From Arthrobacter sp. Leaf141 (lineage in GTDB: Bacteria > Actinomycetota > Actinomycetes > Actinomycetales > Micrococcaceae): a stretch of DNA of 64,000 bases. Shown here piece by piece: positions 17,503-27,274 of this stretch. Every line of letters starts with the position of its first letter. Positions within the stretch are counted from its first letter, which is position 1. Where the stretch lies: the NCBI RefSeq assembly GCF_001424565.1, contig NZ_LMOL01000023.1, forward strand, positions 83,137-147,136, in the 5' to 3' direction. A model generated the notes under the pieces. That model saw only the letters and a program-made list of their open reading frames with translations. It was not told the DNA's origin and searched no databases. The translations under genes and the position numbers were made by a program.

Positions 17503-18314
17503 ACGGGACCCCCGCAACCACCGGCCCTGCGCCGTCCCCCGGCGCTGCCGGAAACCCGGGCGGCAGCACGCTTTCCGGTCCGGCGACGCTGTTCCGGCGG
17601 GTGCTGCTGCAGGGCAAATACGAGGCGCTGGCGATGCTGCGGAACGGTGAGCAGCTGATCCTTGCCATCATCCTTCCGCTGCTGGCACTGGTGGGACTCA
17701 CAGTCACGCCTTTCCTGGACGGCATGGGTGCCAGCCGGATCAACGTCGCCGTACCGGGCATCCTGGCACTGTGCGCCATGTCCACGGCCTTCACCGGCCA
17801 AGGGATCGCCACGGGGTTTGACCGCCGCTACGGTGTGCTCCGCTTCCTGTCCACCACTCCCCTGGGCCGCGGTGGACTGATCGCCGGCAAGGCCCTCTCC
17901 GTCCTGGTGGTCCTGTGCCTGCAGGTGGTGGTGGTGACCCTGGTGGCGCTGCTGCTTGGCTGGCAGCCGCCCGCCGCGGGGTGGCTGCCCGGCCTGCTGC
18001 TGCTGGTCCTTGGTGCAGGCGCCTTCACGGCGCTGGGCCTGCTGGTTGCCGGAACCGTCCGGCCGGAAGCCACCCTGGCCATCACCAACCTGCTGTGGAT
18101 CCTGCTGGGCGCCCTCGGCGGGATTGTCATCCCGGGCGAACGGCTCCCGGGTGCCGCGCAGGCAGTGGTGCACTACCTGCCCTCAGGTGCGCTGGGCGAG
18201 TCCCTGCGTGAGGCATTCCTTGGCGGCACCCTGAACGGCGCCGCTGCCCTTGTCCTGCTGCTGTGGACGGTTATCGCCGGTGCAGCAGCCATCCGCTGGT
18301 TCAAATGGAATTGA
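17499..18314 (+). CDS. ABC-2 type transporter permease
   Basis: A 271-residue membrane protein with about six helices and a Pro/Gly/Ala-rich N-terminal tail of about 25 residues. It belongs to the ABC-2 permease class, and it would pair with the ATPase encoded just upstream, whose gene it overlaps. Hydrophobic blocks run from about residues 50 to 260, with PGERLPGAAQAVVHYLPSGA lying near the last helix. The substrate cannot be read from sequence. Confidence 0.85.
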   Translation: MNGTPATTGPAPSPGAAGNPGGSTLSGPATLFRRVLLQGKYEALAMLRNGEQLILAIILPLLALVGLTVTPFLDGMGASRINVAVPGILALCAMSTAFTGQGIATGFDRRYGVLRFLSTTPLGRGGLIAGKALSVLVVLCLQVVVVTLVALLLGWQPPAAGWLPGLLLLVLGAGAFTALGLLVAGTVRPEATLAITNLLWILLGALGGIVIPGERLPGAAQAVVHYLPSGALGESLREAFLGGTLNGAAALVLLLWTVIAGAAAIRWFKWN

Positions 18315-18321
18315 GTTTTTC

Positions 18322-19272
18322 GTGAGCACGGTTTCCCGCCTTCCTCAACTAGCCGGCCGCCTTGCCGCGCGGCTGCCCCGCACGGTGGACAAGAGTGTCC
18401 GCCGCCTGGCCGTGGCCTCCCTGATCGGGCAGACCCTGCTGGTGGTGACCGGCGGCGCTGTCCGGCTGACCGCTTCCGGACTGGGCTGCCCCACCTGGCC
18501 GCGCTGTACCGAAACGTCCCTGGTGAACACGCCGGAGATGGGAATCCACGGCTTCATCGAATTCGGCAACCGGCTGCTTACTTTTGCGCTGGCCGCCGTC
18601 GCCGCCCTCCTGCTGGTGTACCTGTGGAACCTCCGCAAGGAACGCCGGGACCTGTTCCTGCTGGCCCTGGGCCTGCTCGCCAGCATTCCGGCGCAGGCTG
18701 TGATCGGTGGCATCACCGTCCTGACCCAACTCAACCCCTGGGTGGTGGGCCTGCACTTCCTGGTCTCCATGGCCCTGGTGGTCTTCGCCACCCTGCTGGT
18801 GAACCGGGCCTACGGGCGGACCGGCAGGTTCCCCGCCCTTCGGCTTCCCGCTGTTCCGGGCGTTATGCGCCCGCTGACCGCCGCCGTCGCCATCTTCTCC
18901 ATCCTGGCCGTGATGCTGGGCGTGGTGGTCACCGGAGCCGGGCCCCACGCCGGCGACGCCGACGCCCCCCGCAACAACCTTGACTGGGACCTGTTCTCAC
19001 ACATCCATGCCGTACCGGCTTACCTGATTACAGCAGGAACCCTGGTGGCGGTGGCAGTGGTCCTGTTGCGCCGGATCAAGGGTCCGTTCCGTGCAGCCGT
19101 GCTGGGCCTGCTGGCCGTGACGCTGCTGCAGGGCGTCATCGGCTTCACGCAGTACTACAACGGCATTCCTGAACTGCTGGTTGCGGCGCACATGCTCGGA
19201 GCCGCGCTCTTGATGTCAGCCGCTACCAACGCCTGGGATGTTGCCCGCAGCAGCCCCGTGGCTGCCGGGTAG
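18322..19272 (+). CDS. ctaA: Heme A synthase CtaA (COX15 family)
   Basis: A 316-residue membrane protein with about eight helices that oxidises heme O to heme A for aa3-type oxidase. The family segment GAVRLTASGLGCPTWPRC near residues 49-66 carries the paired Cys region. Histidines in GIHGFIEFGNR and in the mirrored second half (HIHAVPAY and AAHMLGA) are candidate heme ligands. A GTG at 18322 lies seven bases after the permease stop; the frame is open upstream but overlaps the permease. The ctaB gene lies 3.3 kb away on the other strand. Confidence 0.9.
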   Translation: MSTVSRLPQLAGRLAARLPRTVDKSVRRLAVASLIGQTLLVVTGGAVRLTASGLGCPTWPRCTETSLVNTPEMGIHGFIEFGNRLLTFALAAVAALLLVYLWNLRKERRDLFLLALGLLASIPAQAVIGGITVLTQLNPWVVGLHFLVSMALVVFATLLVNRAYGRTGRFPALRLPAVPGVMRPLTAAVAIFSILAVMLGVVVTGAGPHAGDADAPRNNLDWDLFSHIHAVPAYLITAGTLVAVAVVLLRRIKGPFRAAVLGLLAVTLLQGVIGFTQYYNGIPELLVAAHMLGAALLMSAATNAWDVARSSPVAAG

Positions 19273-19296
19273 CAGCGCGGACTCCAGTCCCTGCGC

Positions 19297-19338
19297 AAGG
19301 CGCCCCGGTCCACCTGGACCGGGGCGCCTTCCATTTTT
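19297..19338 (+). terminator. Intrinsic terminator after ctaA
   Basis: A 16-bp perfect stem (19297-19312 with 19315-19330) is followed by a TTTTT run at 19334-19338. It separates ctaA from the convergent SulP-carbonic anhydrase gene. Confidence 0.85.
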
Positions 19339-19344
19339 AAGACG

Positions 19345-21693
19345 TCAGGATGCCGCTGCAGGCACAGGAGTGTTGCCGGCAGCGGCATGCGCGGGATCGA
19401 GGACCTCGATCCCGCCGGGCGTCACCAGCACCACCCGCGCGGAGGCGATGTCGTAAAACAGCCCGGTCGCCTGGACGGTGCCGGCCGCCAGGGCCGGGCC
19501 CACCAGGGGGTGGCTTTCCAGTTTGGCCAGTTGAACGGCCACGTTGACCATTCCCAGCTGGTCGAGGCGGCAGTAGCCTGCCCCGGCTGCCGCCAGCGCC
19601 ACGGGATGCCCGGCCACCAGTTCGCGGTAGCTGGGCCGGGCGTGGTCCAGCCAGGCCTCGAAACCGGTGCCCAGCGCAGCGTTTCCCGTTCCGCCGGCAT
19701 CGTCGAAGAGGGCCTTCATGGCGCCGCAGTTCGAATGCCCGCAGATGACAATCGAATCCACGTCCAGGCCCTTGACCGCGAAGGAAAGCGCAGAATCGAT
19801 GGAGGCATCCTGGCCGTCGTGGCACACCACGTTGCCGATGTTCCGGAGCGTCAGCAGGTCACCCGGTCCGCTGCTGGTGATGAGGTTCGGGTTGACCCTG
19901 GAGTCCACGCAGGCAACAAAGAGGGTGTCCGGGTTCTGGCTGTCCGCCAGGTCCTGCACCAGTGGCTTGACCTGGTCCGCAAAGCGGCGGTGGTACTTGT
20001 TGATCCCCAGCAGGATGGAGCGCAGCGGCCTGGCTGCGGCGGAACCGCCCTCAGCTGCCGCGTGGCCGGTGACAGCGGCAGCCGGCTCCTGCCACGTGGT
20101 CCGCGGCGGCAGCGGCAGCTCACGGGCTTCCTGCCGCTTGGGGGTATTGTCTGCCGCGTCCTGGAACAGGGTGTTGCCGTGTTCCTCGAGGCTGACGCTG
20201 CCGCCGGTTGCCTGGTACTGGTTCTGCCAGGCGATCAACGCCTCGCGGAATGCATGGTCCAGGTAGTCGGCGTTCATCTCCACCACCATCTGATGGCCTT
20301 CCGGGACTGCCTGCAGGACCCGGTTGAGGCGGGGCAACGCGAAGAAGCTGCAGGAGCCGGCAATGGTGATCCGCCAGGCGGCGTCTGGGCCGGCAGGCTG
20401 GTGGGCCTTGATCTCGGCCCGGAGCACCCGCCACAGTACGCTTGCCGCGGCAAGGGCCAGGCCGATGATCACACCCTCGAGCAGGTTGAGGAACACCACG
20501 CACAGCAACGTCACGGCGTAGACCAGCAGGTCACCGGTGCGCAGGCTGGTCCGGATGTCCGCCACCTTGATCAGCCGCGCCCCGATCACCACCAGGAGTC
20601 CGGCGAGGACCGACAACGGAATCAGTTGGATCAGTCCGGCGAAGAGGGCCGAGAAAGCCAGGATCCAGATGCCGTGCAGCACGGCCGAGGAACGGGTCCG
20701 GGCGCCGGCCTCGACGTTGGTGGCGCTCCGGACGATCACGCCCGTTACGGGCAGGCCGCCAAGCGATCCGGAAACAATGTTGGCTGCGCCCTGGCCCACC
20801 AGTTCCCTGTTGAGGTTGGTGCGGGGCCCGTTCTGCATCTTGTCGACGGCGACGGCGGACAGCAGGGATTCGATGCTGGCGATCAGGGCCATGGAGAGCA
20901 CGGCAAACGCAATGGTCCGCCAGTTGCCGTCCGGAAGTTCCGGCAGCGCCACGGCGTCGAAAATTGATCCGCTAAAGGAAATCCGTTCCAGGCCTGGCGC
21001 CAGTGCCACGGAGAGGGCGGTGCCGGCGGTGACTGCGGCAAGCGGACCGGGAATGCGGCGGATGGCAGGCGGAAGGTATTTCCAGCCCAGCAGGATGCCG
21101 ATGACAGCAAGGCCCAGCAGTGCGGCATGGATTTCGAGTCCGGTGATGGCGGCCGGAAGTGATGCGAGGTTTTCCAGGGCCGAGCCGGCCGGCTGGGCGC
21201 CCAGCAGGACCTGGAGCTGCTGCAGGATGATGGTGATGCCGATCCCCGCCAGCATCGCCTTGACCACTACGGGGGACACCGCCAGCGCTGCCCGGCCCAC
21301 CCGGCTGATGCCCAGCAGGAGCTGGACGATGCCTGCAGCTGCGGTGATGGCGCAGGTGGCCTGCCAGCCGAACTGGTCCACCAGGCCCGCCACGATCACT
21401 GTCAGTCCGGCGGCAGGCCCGCTGACCTGCAGCGGCGAGCCGCCCAGGCTGCCGGCCACGAGGCCGCCGACGGCAGCGGCGATGAGTCCGGCCATGATGG
21501 GGGCGCCGGAGGCGGCCGCGATGCCGAGGGAGAGCGGCAAGGCCACCAGGAAGACCACCAGGGACGCTGGAATGTCGGCACCCAGGTGACGCAGGAAAGC
21601 CGGCCTGCGGAGCCCGGGACGCTTGCTGCCCGGCTGGCCTGGGTTCGGCGGGCTGTGGCTGGTGGACGGGAGGTTCGAGTGACCGGGGGCCAT
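19345..21693 (-). CDS. SulP-type anion transporter fused to beta-carbonic anhydrase
   Basis: A 782-residue fusion protein. Residues about 30-420 form a SulP transporter with ten or more helices (IPASLVVFLVALPLSLGIAAASGAPI near the start). A linker with a degenerate STAS-like part follows. Residues about 570-770 form a beta-class carbonic anhydrase with zinc ligands Cys595 and Asp597 (CVDSR), His653 and Cys656 (GHSNC). It likely moves bicarbonate across the membrane and interconverts it with CO2; sulfate transport is the alternative. The ATG at 21693 has AAGGA six bases upstream and is preferred over a GTG at 21729. Confidence 0.9.
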   Translation of the reverse strand: MAPGHSNLPSTSHSPPNPGQPGSKRPGLRRPAFLRHLGADIPASLVVFLVALPLSLGIAAASGAPIMAGLIAAAVGGLVAGSLGGSPLQVSGPAAGLTVIVAGLVDQFGWQATCAITAAAGIVQLLLGISRVGRAALAVSPVVVKAMLAGIGITIILQQLQVLLGAQPAGSALENLASLPAAITGLEIHAALLGLAVIGILLGWKYLPPAIRRIPGPLAAVTAGTALSVALAPGLERISFSGSIFDAVALPELPDGNWRTIAFAVLSMALIASIESLLSAVAVDKMQNGPRTNLNRELVGQGAANIVSGSLGGLPVTGVIVRSATNVEAGARTRSSAVLHGIWILAFSALFAGLIQLIPLSVLAGLLVVIGARLIKVADIRTSLRTGDLLVYAVTLLCVVFLNLLEGVIIGLALAAASVLWRVLRAEIKAHQPAGPDAAWRITIAGSCSFFALPRLNRVLQAVPEGHQMVVEMNADYLDHAFREALIAWQNQYQATGGSVSLEEHGNTLFQDAADNTPKRQEARELPLPPRTTWQEPAAAVTGHAAAEGGSAAARPLRSILLGINKYHRRFADQVKPLVQDLADSQNPDTLFVACVDSRVNPNLITSSGPGDLLTLRNIGNVVCHDGQDASIDSALSFAVKGLDVDSIVICGHSNCGAMKALFDDAGGTGNAALGTGFEAWLDHARPSYRELVAGHPVALAAAGAGYCRLDQLGMVNVAVQLAKLESHPLVGPALAAGTVQATGLFYDIASARVVLVTPGGIEVLDPAHAAAGNTPVPAAAS

Positions 21694-21730
21694 GGATATT
21701 CCTTTGCTTGCGGGAAGGATCCATTCCACC

Positions 21731-21768
21731 GTAACCAGTCAGTAACGCCGAGTGACCAAAAAAGTGAT
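21731..21768. promoter_or_regulatory. Phased GTRAC repeats upstream of SulP-CA gene
   Basis: GTAAC, GTAAC, GTGAC and GTGAT occur at 21731, 21742, 21752 and 21764, roughly one helical turn apart. They overlap the presumed SulP-CA promoter (minus-strand TACGGT at 21728-21733). Such phasing suits a multimeric regulator; no known factor is assigned. Confidence 0.35.
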
Positions 21769-21770
21769 CA

Positions 21771-21790
21771 ATATGACAAGCCTGTCATAT
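21771..21790. promoter_or_regulatory. Palindromic operator candidate ATATGACA-N4-TGTCATAT
   Basis: Perfect 8-bp arms with a 4-base spacer lie in the divergent region between the SulP-carbonic anhydrase gene and an SDR gene. Form and place are typical of a dimeric repressor site. Confidence 0.5.
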
Positions 21791-21823
21791 CTAGGTTGCC
21801 GAAGTAAGTTCCACGTGCCGCAG

Positions 21824-21829
21824 TAGGGT
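21824..21829 (+). promoter_or_regulatory. -10 hexamer of SDR gene (leaderless)
   Basis: TAGGGT is followed by six bases and the ATG at 21836, predicting a leaderless transcript. Confidence 0.5.
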
Positions 21830-21835
21830 TTTTCC

Positions 21836-22519
21836 ATGGGACAACTGATGGTGGTAACGGGTGCCGGACGGGGATTCGGCCGTGCCTGCGCCGAAGAATT
21901 CAGCGCACAGGGCTGGGACGTGGTGGCGGTGGTCAGGTCGGCCCAGGGGCTGGAACCGTTCGACGGCGGCATCACCGTCGTCGAGCACAACGTCACGGCC
22001 GATCCCGCAGGCGTTTTCCGGGAGGCGCTGGGTGGGCGTGGCGTGGACCTGCTGGTCAACAACGCCGCGCAGGGTGCCCCGCGCGGCGGGGTCCGCGATG
22101 TGGATCCGGACCTGCTGCTGGCAAGCCTCGATACCAACGTGGCGGGGCCGCTCCGGCTGGTGCAGGAACTGCTGCCGGCCCTGCAGTTGACTCCCGCGCC
22201 TCTCATTATCAACGTCAGCTCGCGGCTGGGCTCCCTGTCCCGGCAGGCCGCCGGGCACTACGTCCACCTGGGCACCAGCTATGCGTACCGCGTCTCGAAG
22301 GCCGGGCAGAACATGCTGACCATCTCCCTGGCCAATGAACTCGGTGGCTCAGTCCGATGCTGGGCAGTTCACCCGGGCCAACTTGCCACGGCCATGGGTG
22401 TTCCCGGGGCGTCGAAGCTGCCGGCAACGGCCGCCGTCGAACTTCTCAAGCTGGTGGAAAGCGGCGACCCGGCTCCCCTGCGGTTCTGCGCGCTGGGCGG
22501 AGCCGACCTCGAATGGTGA
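21836..22519 (+). CDS. Short-chain dehydrogenase/reductase
   Basis: A 227-residue SDR, slightly short for the family. The cofactor motif TGAGRGFGRA lies at about residues 8-17, followed by NNAA, the catalytic Ser in NVSSRLGS and the active-site SYAYRVSKAG. Unlike the SDR at the left of the window, all catalytic residues are present. The C-terminal part after the WAVHPGQLAT segment is reduced. Substrate unknown. It is monocistronic, divergent from the SulP-CA gene and convergent with ctaB. Confidence 0.82.
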   Translation: MGQLMVVTGAGRGFGRACAEEFSAQGWDVVAVVRSAQGLEPFDGGITVVEHNVTADPAGVFREALGGRGVDLLVNNAAQGAPRGGVRDVDPDLLLASLDTNVAGPLRLVQELLPALQLTPAPLIINVSSRLGSLSRQAAGHYVHLGTSYAYRVSKAGQNMLTISLANELGGSVRCWAVHPGQLATAMGVPGASKLPATAAVELLKLVESGDPAPLRFCALGGADLEW

Positions 22520-22541
22520 TGCCGGGCCGTAAAGTTGCCGG

Positions 22542-23501
22542 CTAACCTGCCATCACGGCGGGGCCGACGAACGGGTCAACGGCCAGGGCGATAAACAGCA
22601 GGGTGAGGTAGCTGATGGAGCCGTGGAACACCTTCATGGCGCGCTTGTCCGAGATCTCCTCGTGCTGGGCGCGGTTATACAGCGAGTGCGACTCGTAGAG
22701 GAACCATGCGCCGGCCACCACGGCCGTGACGGTGTAGACCCAACCGGCCCCGCCGGCGGGAACCATCAGCAGGGAGCAGGCCACCATGGCCCAGGCATAC
22801 AGCACCACCTGCACGGAGACCACCTTGGCGCCCGCGATGGCGCCAAGCATGGGGACGTTGGCGTTGCGGTAATCCTCGCCGTAGCGCATGGACAGCGGCC
22901 AGTAGTGGGGCGGCGTCCACAGGAAGATGACCATAAACAGGATGATGGCGGGCCATTCCACCGAGTTGGTCACTGCCGCCCAGGCGATGACAACGGGGAA
23001 ACAGCCGGCGGCACCGCCCCAGACGATGTTCTGGGCCGTGCGCCGTTTCAGGATGATGGTGTAGATGACCACATAGAAGAAGATGGCCGCGAGCCCCAGC
23101 CAGGCGGACAGGGGGTTGGCGCCGAACCACAGGATGGCGATGGCCGCGGCGCCCAAAAGCCAGGCAAAAACCAAAGCCTCGCGCGGGGTCACCTCACCGG
23201 TGACCAGGGGCCGCTTTTCGGTCCGGTGCATCAGTTTGTCGATGTCGCGGTCGATGTAGCAGTTGAAGGCGCCGGCACTGCCCGCGGCGAAAGCGCCACC
23301 CACCAGGGTGGCAAGGATCAAACCGATGGAGGGAAAGCCGCGCTCGGCGTAGATCATGGTGGGAAGTGTGCTCACCAGGAGCAGCTCGATCACGCGGGGC
23401 TTGGTGAGGGCGAGATACGCCTTGGCCTTACGGGCAAACCCAGGGCCCGTGGTCCCGGATGCTTTCAGCGGCGTATCGGTTGTGCTCACGGTGGCAGTCA
23501 C
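22542..23501 (-). CDS. ctaB: Protoheme IX farnesyltransferase CtaB (heme O synthase)
   Basis: A membrane prenyltransferase of about 319 residues with nine helices that adds a farnesyl group to heme B, giving heme O, the substrate of CtaA. The prenyl-diphosphate motif [15 protein letters not shown] lies about 80 residues in, and the second Asp-rich loop includes [16 protein letters not shown] at 23501 is chosen; an upstream ATG at 23540 and an inner GTG at 23489 are alternatives and none has a clear ribosome site. It is divergent from the pentose phosphate operon. Confidence 0.9.
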   Translation of the reverse strand: MTATVSTTDTPLKASGTTGPGFARKAKAYLALTKPRVIELLLVSTLPTMIYAERGFPSIGLILATLVGGAFAAGSAGAFNCYIDRDIDKLMHRTEKRPLVTGEVTPREALVFAWLLGAAAIAILWFGANPLSAWLGLAAIFFYVVIYTIILKRRTAQNIVWGGAAGCFPVVIAWAAVTNSVEWPAIILFMVIFLWTPPHYWPLSMRYGEDYRNANVPMLGAIAGAKVVSVQVVLYAWAMVACSLLMVPAGGAGWVYTVTAVVAGAWFLYESHSLYNRAQHEEISDKRAMKVFHGSISYLTLLFIALAVDPFVGPAVMAG

Positions 23502-24002
23502 CCGTTCTGTGTGGCAGTTCTGTCTGGCAATGCAGCTCATGTCCGGCGGCCGGCCCGTCCGCGCACCCGCAGCTTCAACCGGCGATCCGCAAACAGCCGG
23601 ATTCCGGCCCGGACGTTGACGTCCGCTGACTGGAATTGGCCTCCCCTCATCATAGCGTGCCGGAACCCGCCGCCAGTCCGGCTGATATGCGGTGATGATC
23701 GCTCACGTGCCAATTCGAGCAGATTAACTCAACCTCACAGCAGGGCCATTCATAAAAGGGGAAATAGCGTCCACAACGTGAGATTTTTCCGATTTCCGGC
23801 GCGCGGGCGGGCTAAGCTGTCACCAGATCAGCGCGCGGCAGGAATGCCTTGGAAAACGCATTCCATGCCGGTTCGCGGCTGAGTGATAGATAACGTTTCG
23901 ATGGTGAACGGCTGGTACACACCGCAGCGGGCGCCACACGGCGTGCCCCTGACCGGATCCGGTGTACCACCTGCCATCAGCACAGAGAGGGGCCCGGTTT
24001 TC
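23502..24002. other. Non-coding divergent region ctaB / tkt
   Basis: About 500 bp with no convincing gene. It holds a GGAATGC-N10-GCATTCC palindrome at 23841-23864. Near tkt are possible -10 boxes TAAGCT (23813-23818) and TAACGT (23891-23896), and a leader that can fold: GGTACAC at 23914-23920 pairs with GTGTACC at 23962-23968 around an inner GC-rich hairpin. The frame of tkt stays open back to 23883, so a longer N terminus cannot be excluded. Confidence 0.5.
23841..23864. promoter_or_regulatory. Inverted repeat upstream of tkt operon
   Basis: GGAATGC and GCATTCC arms (7 bp) flank a 10-base spacer about 140-160 bases before tkt. It is a candidate operator for the pentose phosphate operon; the factor is unknown. 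Confidence 0.4.
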
Positions 24003-26129
24003 GTGCCACATTTGGAAGAGCAAGAACTGTCATGGACCAGCTTGGACCAGCGCGCCGTGGACACCGTCCGCGTACTTGCCGCTGATGCAGTGGAGAAGGT
24101 GGGCAACGGCCACCCCGGAACGGCGATGAGCCTGGCCCCGGCCGCTTACCTCCTGTTCCACAAACTGATGCGCCACGATCCCCGGAACCCGGACTGGCTG
24201 GGCCGCGACCGCTTCATCCTGTCACCCGGCCATACGTCGCTGACCCTTTACATCCAGCTGTTCCTCTCCGGCTACGGCCTGGAACTGAAGGACCTCGAGG
24301 CGCTGCGCACCTGGGACTCGCTGACCCCGGGCCACCCCGAGTACAAGCACACCGCCGGCGTGGAGATCACCACCGGTCCGCTGGGCCAGGGCCTGGCCTC
24401 CTCCGTGGGCTTCGCCTACTCCCAGCGCCGCCAACGCGGTCTCTTCGACGCCGACGCCGCCCCGGGCACCAGCCCGTTCGACCACACCATCTGGGTCATC
24501 GCCTCGGACGGCGACCTCCAGGAAGGCGTCACCGCGGAGGCATCCTCCCTTGCCGGCCACCAGGAACTGGGCAACCTTGTTGTTGTCTACGATGAGAACC
24601 ACATCTCCATCGAGGACGACACCGACATCTCCTTCACCGAGGATGTCCTGAAACGCTACGAGGCCTACGGCTGGCACACCCAGCGCGTTGACTGGACCAA
24701 GACCGGCGAATACGTCGAAGACGTCCAGGAGCTGTACACGGCACTGCTGGCCGCGAAGGCCGAGACCTCAAAGCCGTCCATCATCTCGCTGCGGACCATC
24801 ATCGGCTACCCGGCCCCGAAGAAGCAGAACACCGGCAAGATCCACGGTTCCGCGCTGGGCGCAGAGGAAGTCGCAGGCCTCAAGGAGGTACTGGGCTTTG
24901 ATCCCGCCAAGTCCTTCGACGTGGACCAGGACGTCCTGGCACACGCCCGCTCCGTTGTGGACCGCGGCGCAGCAGCGCACAAGGAATGGGAAGAGTCCTT
25001 CAACGCCTGGCAGGCAGCCAACCCGGAGGGTGCAGCACTCCTGCAGCGCATCGAGTCCAAGGAACTTCCCGACGGCGTCGACGCGGCACTGCCTGTCTTC
25101 CCGGCCGGCAAGGACGTTTCCACCCGCGCCGCCTCCGGCAAGGTACTGAACGCACTGGGTCCGGTCCTGCCGGAACTCTGGGGCGGCTCCGCCGACCTCG
25201 CCGAGTCCAACAACACCACGATTGAAGGCTCTCCGTCCTTCATCCCGGCGTCCAAGCAGACCGACGCCTGGTCCGGAAACCCCTACGGCCGGGTGCTGCA
25301 CTTCGGCATCCGTGAGCACGCCGCCGCAGCAATCGTCAACGGCATCAGCCTGCACGGCAAGACCCGCGCCTTCTCCGGTACGTTCCTGATCTTCAGTGAC
25401 TACCAGCGGCCCGCCATCCGCCTCGGCGCCCTGATGGGGGCCTCATCCCTGTACGTATGGACGCACGACTCAATCGGCCTGGGTGAGGACGGCCCCACCC
25501 ACCAGCCCGTGGAACAGCTCGCCACCCTGCGCGCCATTGTGGGCCTGGACGTTGTCCGCCCCGGTGACGCCAACGAGGTATCCATTGCCTGGAAGACCAT
25601 GCTGGAAAACCACGCCAACCCGGCCGGCATTGTCCTGACCCGGCAAAACATCCCCACCTGGGAACGCGGCGAAGGTGCAGCCGACGGCGACGTCTTCGGT
25701 TCCGCCGCAGGCACCGCCAAGGGCGGCTACGTCCTCGCCGAAGCCAGCCGGGACGGTGCCACCGTTCCCGCCGACGTTGTCCTCATCGGCACCGGTTCCG
25801 AGGTCCAGCTGGCCGTCCAGGCCCGCGAGGCACTCCAGGCGGAAGGCATCGCCGCCCGCGTTGTGTCCATGCCGTGCGTCGAATGGTTCAACAAGCAGGA
25901 CGCCGCCTACCGCGAATCCGTCCTGCCTGCTGACGTCAAGGCACGCGTCTCCGTCGAGGCCGGCCTTTCGCTGGGCTGGAAGGAATTCGTTGGCGACGCC
26001 GGGCGTTCCATCTCGCTCGAGCACTACGGCGCATCCGCCGACTACAAGCGCCTTTTCCAGGAGTTCGGCATCACCGCGGAAGCAGTAGCTGCCGCCGCCA
26101 AGGACTCCCTCTCCGGCCTCCAGGCCTGA
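24003..26129 (+). CDS. tkt: Transketolase
   Basis: A 708-residue thiamine-diphosphate enzyme that moves two-carbon units between sugar phosphates. Visible are [12 protein letters not shown] near the N terminus, the ThDP motif from [23 protein letters not shown], and the C-terminal domain with GTGSEVQLA. The GTG at 24003 is chosen because GAGAGG lies upstream and the family begins at this point; TTG at 24012 and ATG at 23901 are alternatives. It heads the operon tkt-tal-pgi-zwf-opcA-pgl. Confidence 0.93.
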   Translation: MPHLEEQELSWTSLDQRAVDTVRVLAADAVEKVGNGHPGTAMSLAPAAYLLFHKLMRHDPRNPDWLGRDRFILSPGHTSLTLYIQLFLSGYGLELKDLEALRTWDSLTPGHPEYKHTAGVEITTGPLGQGLASSVGFAYSQRRQRGLFDADAAPGTSPFDHTIWVIASDGDLQEGVTAEASSLAGHQELGNLVVVYDENHISIEDDTDISFTEDVLKRYEAYGWHTQRVDWTKTGEYVEDVQELYTALLAAKAETSKPSIISLRTIIGYPAPKKQNTGKIHGSALGAEEVAGLKEVLGFDPAKSFDVDQDVLAHARSVVDRGAAAHKEWEESFNAWQAANPEGAALLQRIESKELPDGVDAALPVFPAGKDVSTRAASGKVLNALGPVLPELWGGSADLAESNNTTIEGSPSFIPASKQTDAWSGNPYGRVLHFGIREHAAAAIVNGISLHGKTRAFSGTFLIFSDYQRPAIRLGALMGASSLYVWTHDSIGLGEDGPTHQPVEQLATLRAIVGLDVVRPGDANEVSIAWKTMLENHANPAGIVLTRQNIPTWERGEGAADGDVFGSAAGTAKGGYVLAEASRDGATVPADVVLIGTGSEVQLAVQAREALQAEGIAARVVSMPCVEWFNKQDAAYRESVLPADVKARVSVEAGLSLGWKEFVGDAGRSISLEHYGASADYKRLFQEFGITAEAVAAAAKDSLSGLQA

Positions 26130-26152
26130 ACCCGAATTTAGGAGAAACAACA

Positions 26153-27268
26153 ATGACTACTCCCACACAGCAGCTGTCCGACGCCGGCGTTTCGATCTGG
26201 CTCGATGACCTGTCCCGCGGCCGCCTGGACACGGGCACCCTCCGCAAGCTCATCGAAGAGAAGAACGTGGTGGGTGTGACCACCAACCCGTCGATCTTCC
26301 ACGCCGCCATCACCGCCGGCACCGACTACGACGGCACCATCGCCGCGCAGGCAGCCGCCGGTTCCAGCGTCGAGGAAACCATCTTCGAAATCACCACCAC
26401 CGACGTAGCCGACGCCTGCGACCTGTTCGCCCCCGTCGCCGCCGCGACCAAGGGTGTTGACGGCCGTGTCTCCATCGAGGTGGACCCCCGCCTGGCCTGG
26501 GATACCGCCGGCACCATTGCCGAGGCCAAGAACCTCTACAAGAAGGTCAACAAGGACAACGTCCTGATCAAGATCCCCGCCACCCTTGAAGGCCTCGAAG
26601 CCATCACGGCCACCCTGGCAGAGGGCATCAGCGTCAACGTGACCCTGATCTTCTCCCTGGAGCGTTACCGCGCCGTCATCAACGCCTTCCAGGCCGGCCT
26701 GGAACAGGCCAAGGAAAACGGCCACGACCTCTCGAAGATCCACTCCGTGGCGTCCTTCTTCGTCTCCCGCGTCGACTCCGAAATCGACAAGCGCCTCGAC
26801 GCCCTCGGCACCGATGAAGCGAAGGCCCTCAAGGGCAAGGCCGGCGTGGCCAACGCCCGCCTGGCCTACCAGGTCTACGAGGAACTCTTCAGCACCGAGC
26901 GCTGGGCGCTCCTCGCCGAAGCCGGCGCACTCCCCCAGCGTCCGCTGTGGGCCTCCACCGGCGTGAAGGACCCGGCCTACCCGGACACCCTCTACGTCAC
27001 CGAACTGGTGGCCGCCGGCGTTGTGAACACCATGCCGGAGAAGACCCTTGACGCCAGCTTCGACCACGGCGTTGTCACTGGTGACACCATCACCGGCACC
27101 TACGCGGAAGCGAACGGCGTCCTGGACGCCCTCGAAGGCCTCGGCATCTCCTACAACGAGGTTGTGGCCCTTCTGGAATCGGAAGGCCTGGACAAGTTCG
27201 TGGCCAGCTGGAAGGAACTGCTGGCCGACGTCGAAGGCGCCCTCGCCGCTGCACGGAAGGCTTCCTAG
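26153..27268 (+). CDS. tal: Transaldolase
   Basis: A 371-residue transaldolase of the longer actinobacterial type. It exchanges three-carbon dihydroxyacetone units through a Schiff base; the catalytic Lys is in VLIKIPAT near residue 142. [21 protein letters not shown] and [12 protein letters not shown] are family marks. A strong AGGAG precedes the ATG with good spacing. It lies 23 bases after tkt. Confidence 0.95.
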   Translation: MTTPTQQLSDAGVSIWLDDLSRGRLDTGTLRKLIEEKNVVGVTTNPSIFHAAITAGTDYDGTIAAQAAAGSSVEETIFEITTTDVADACDLFAPVAAATKGVDGRVSIEVDPRLAWDTAGTIAEAKNLYKKVNKDNVLIKIPATLEGLEAITATLAEGISVNVTLIFSLERYRAVINAFQAGLEQAKENGHDLSKIHSVASFFVSRVDSEIDKRLDALGTDEAKALKGKAGVANARLAYQVYEELFSTERWALLAEAGALPQRPLWASTGVKDPAYPDTLYVTELVAAGVVNTMPEKTLDASFDHGVVTGDTITGTYAEANGVLDALEGLGISYNEVVALLESEGLDKFVASWKELLADVEGALAAARKAS

Positions 27269-27274
27269 TCCCCT

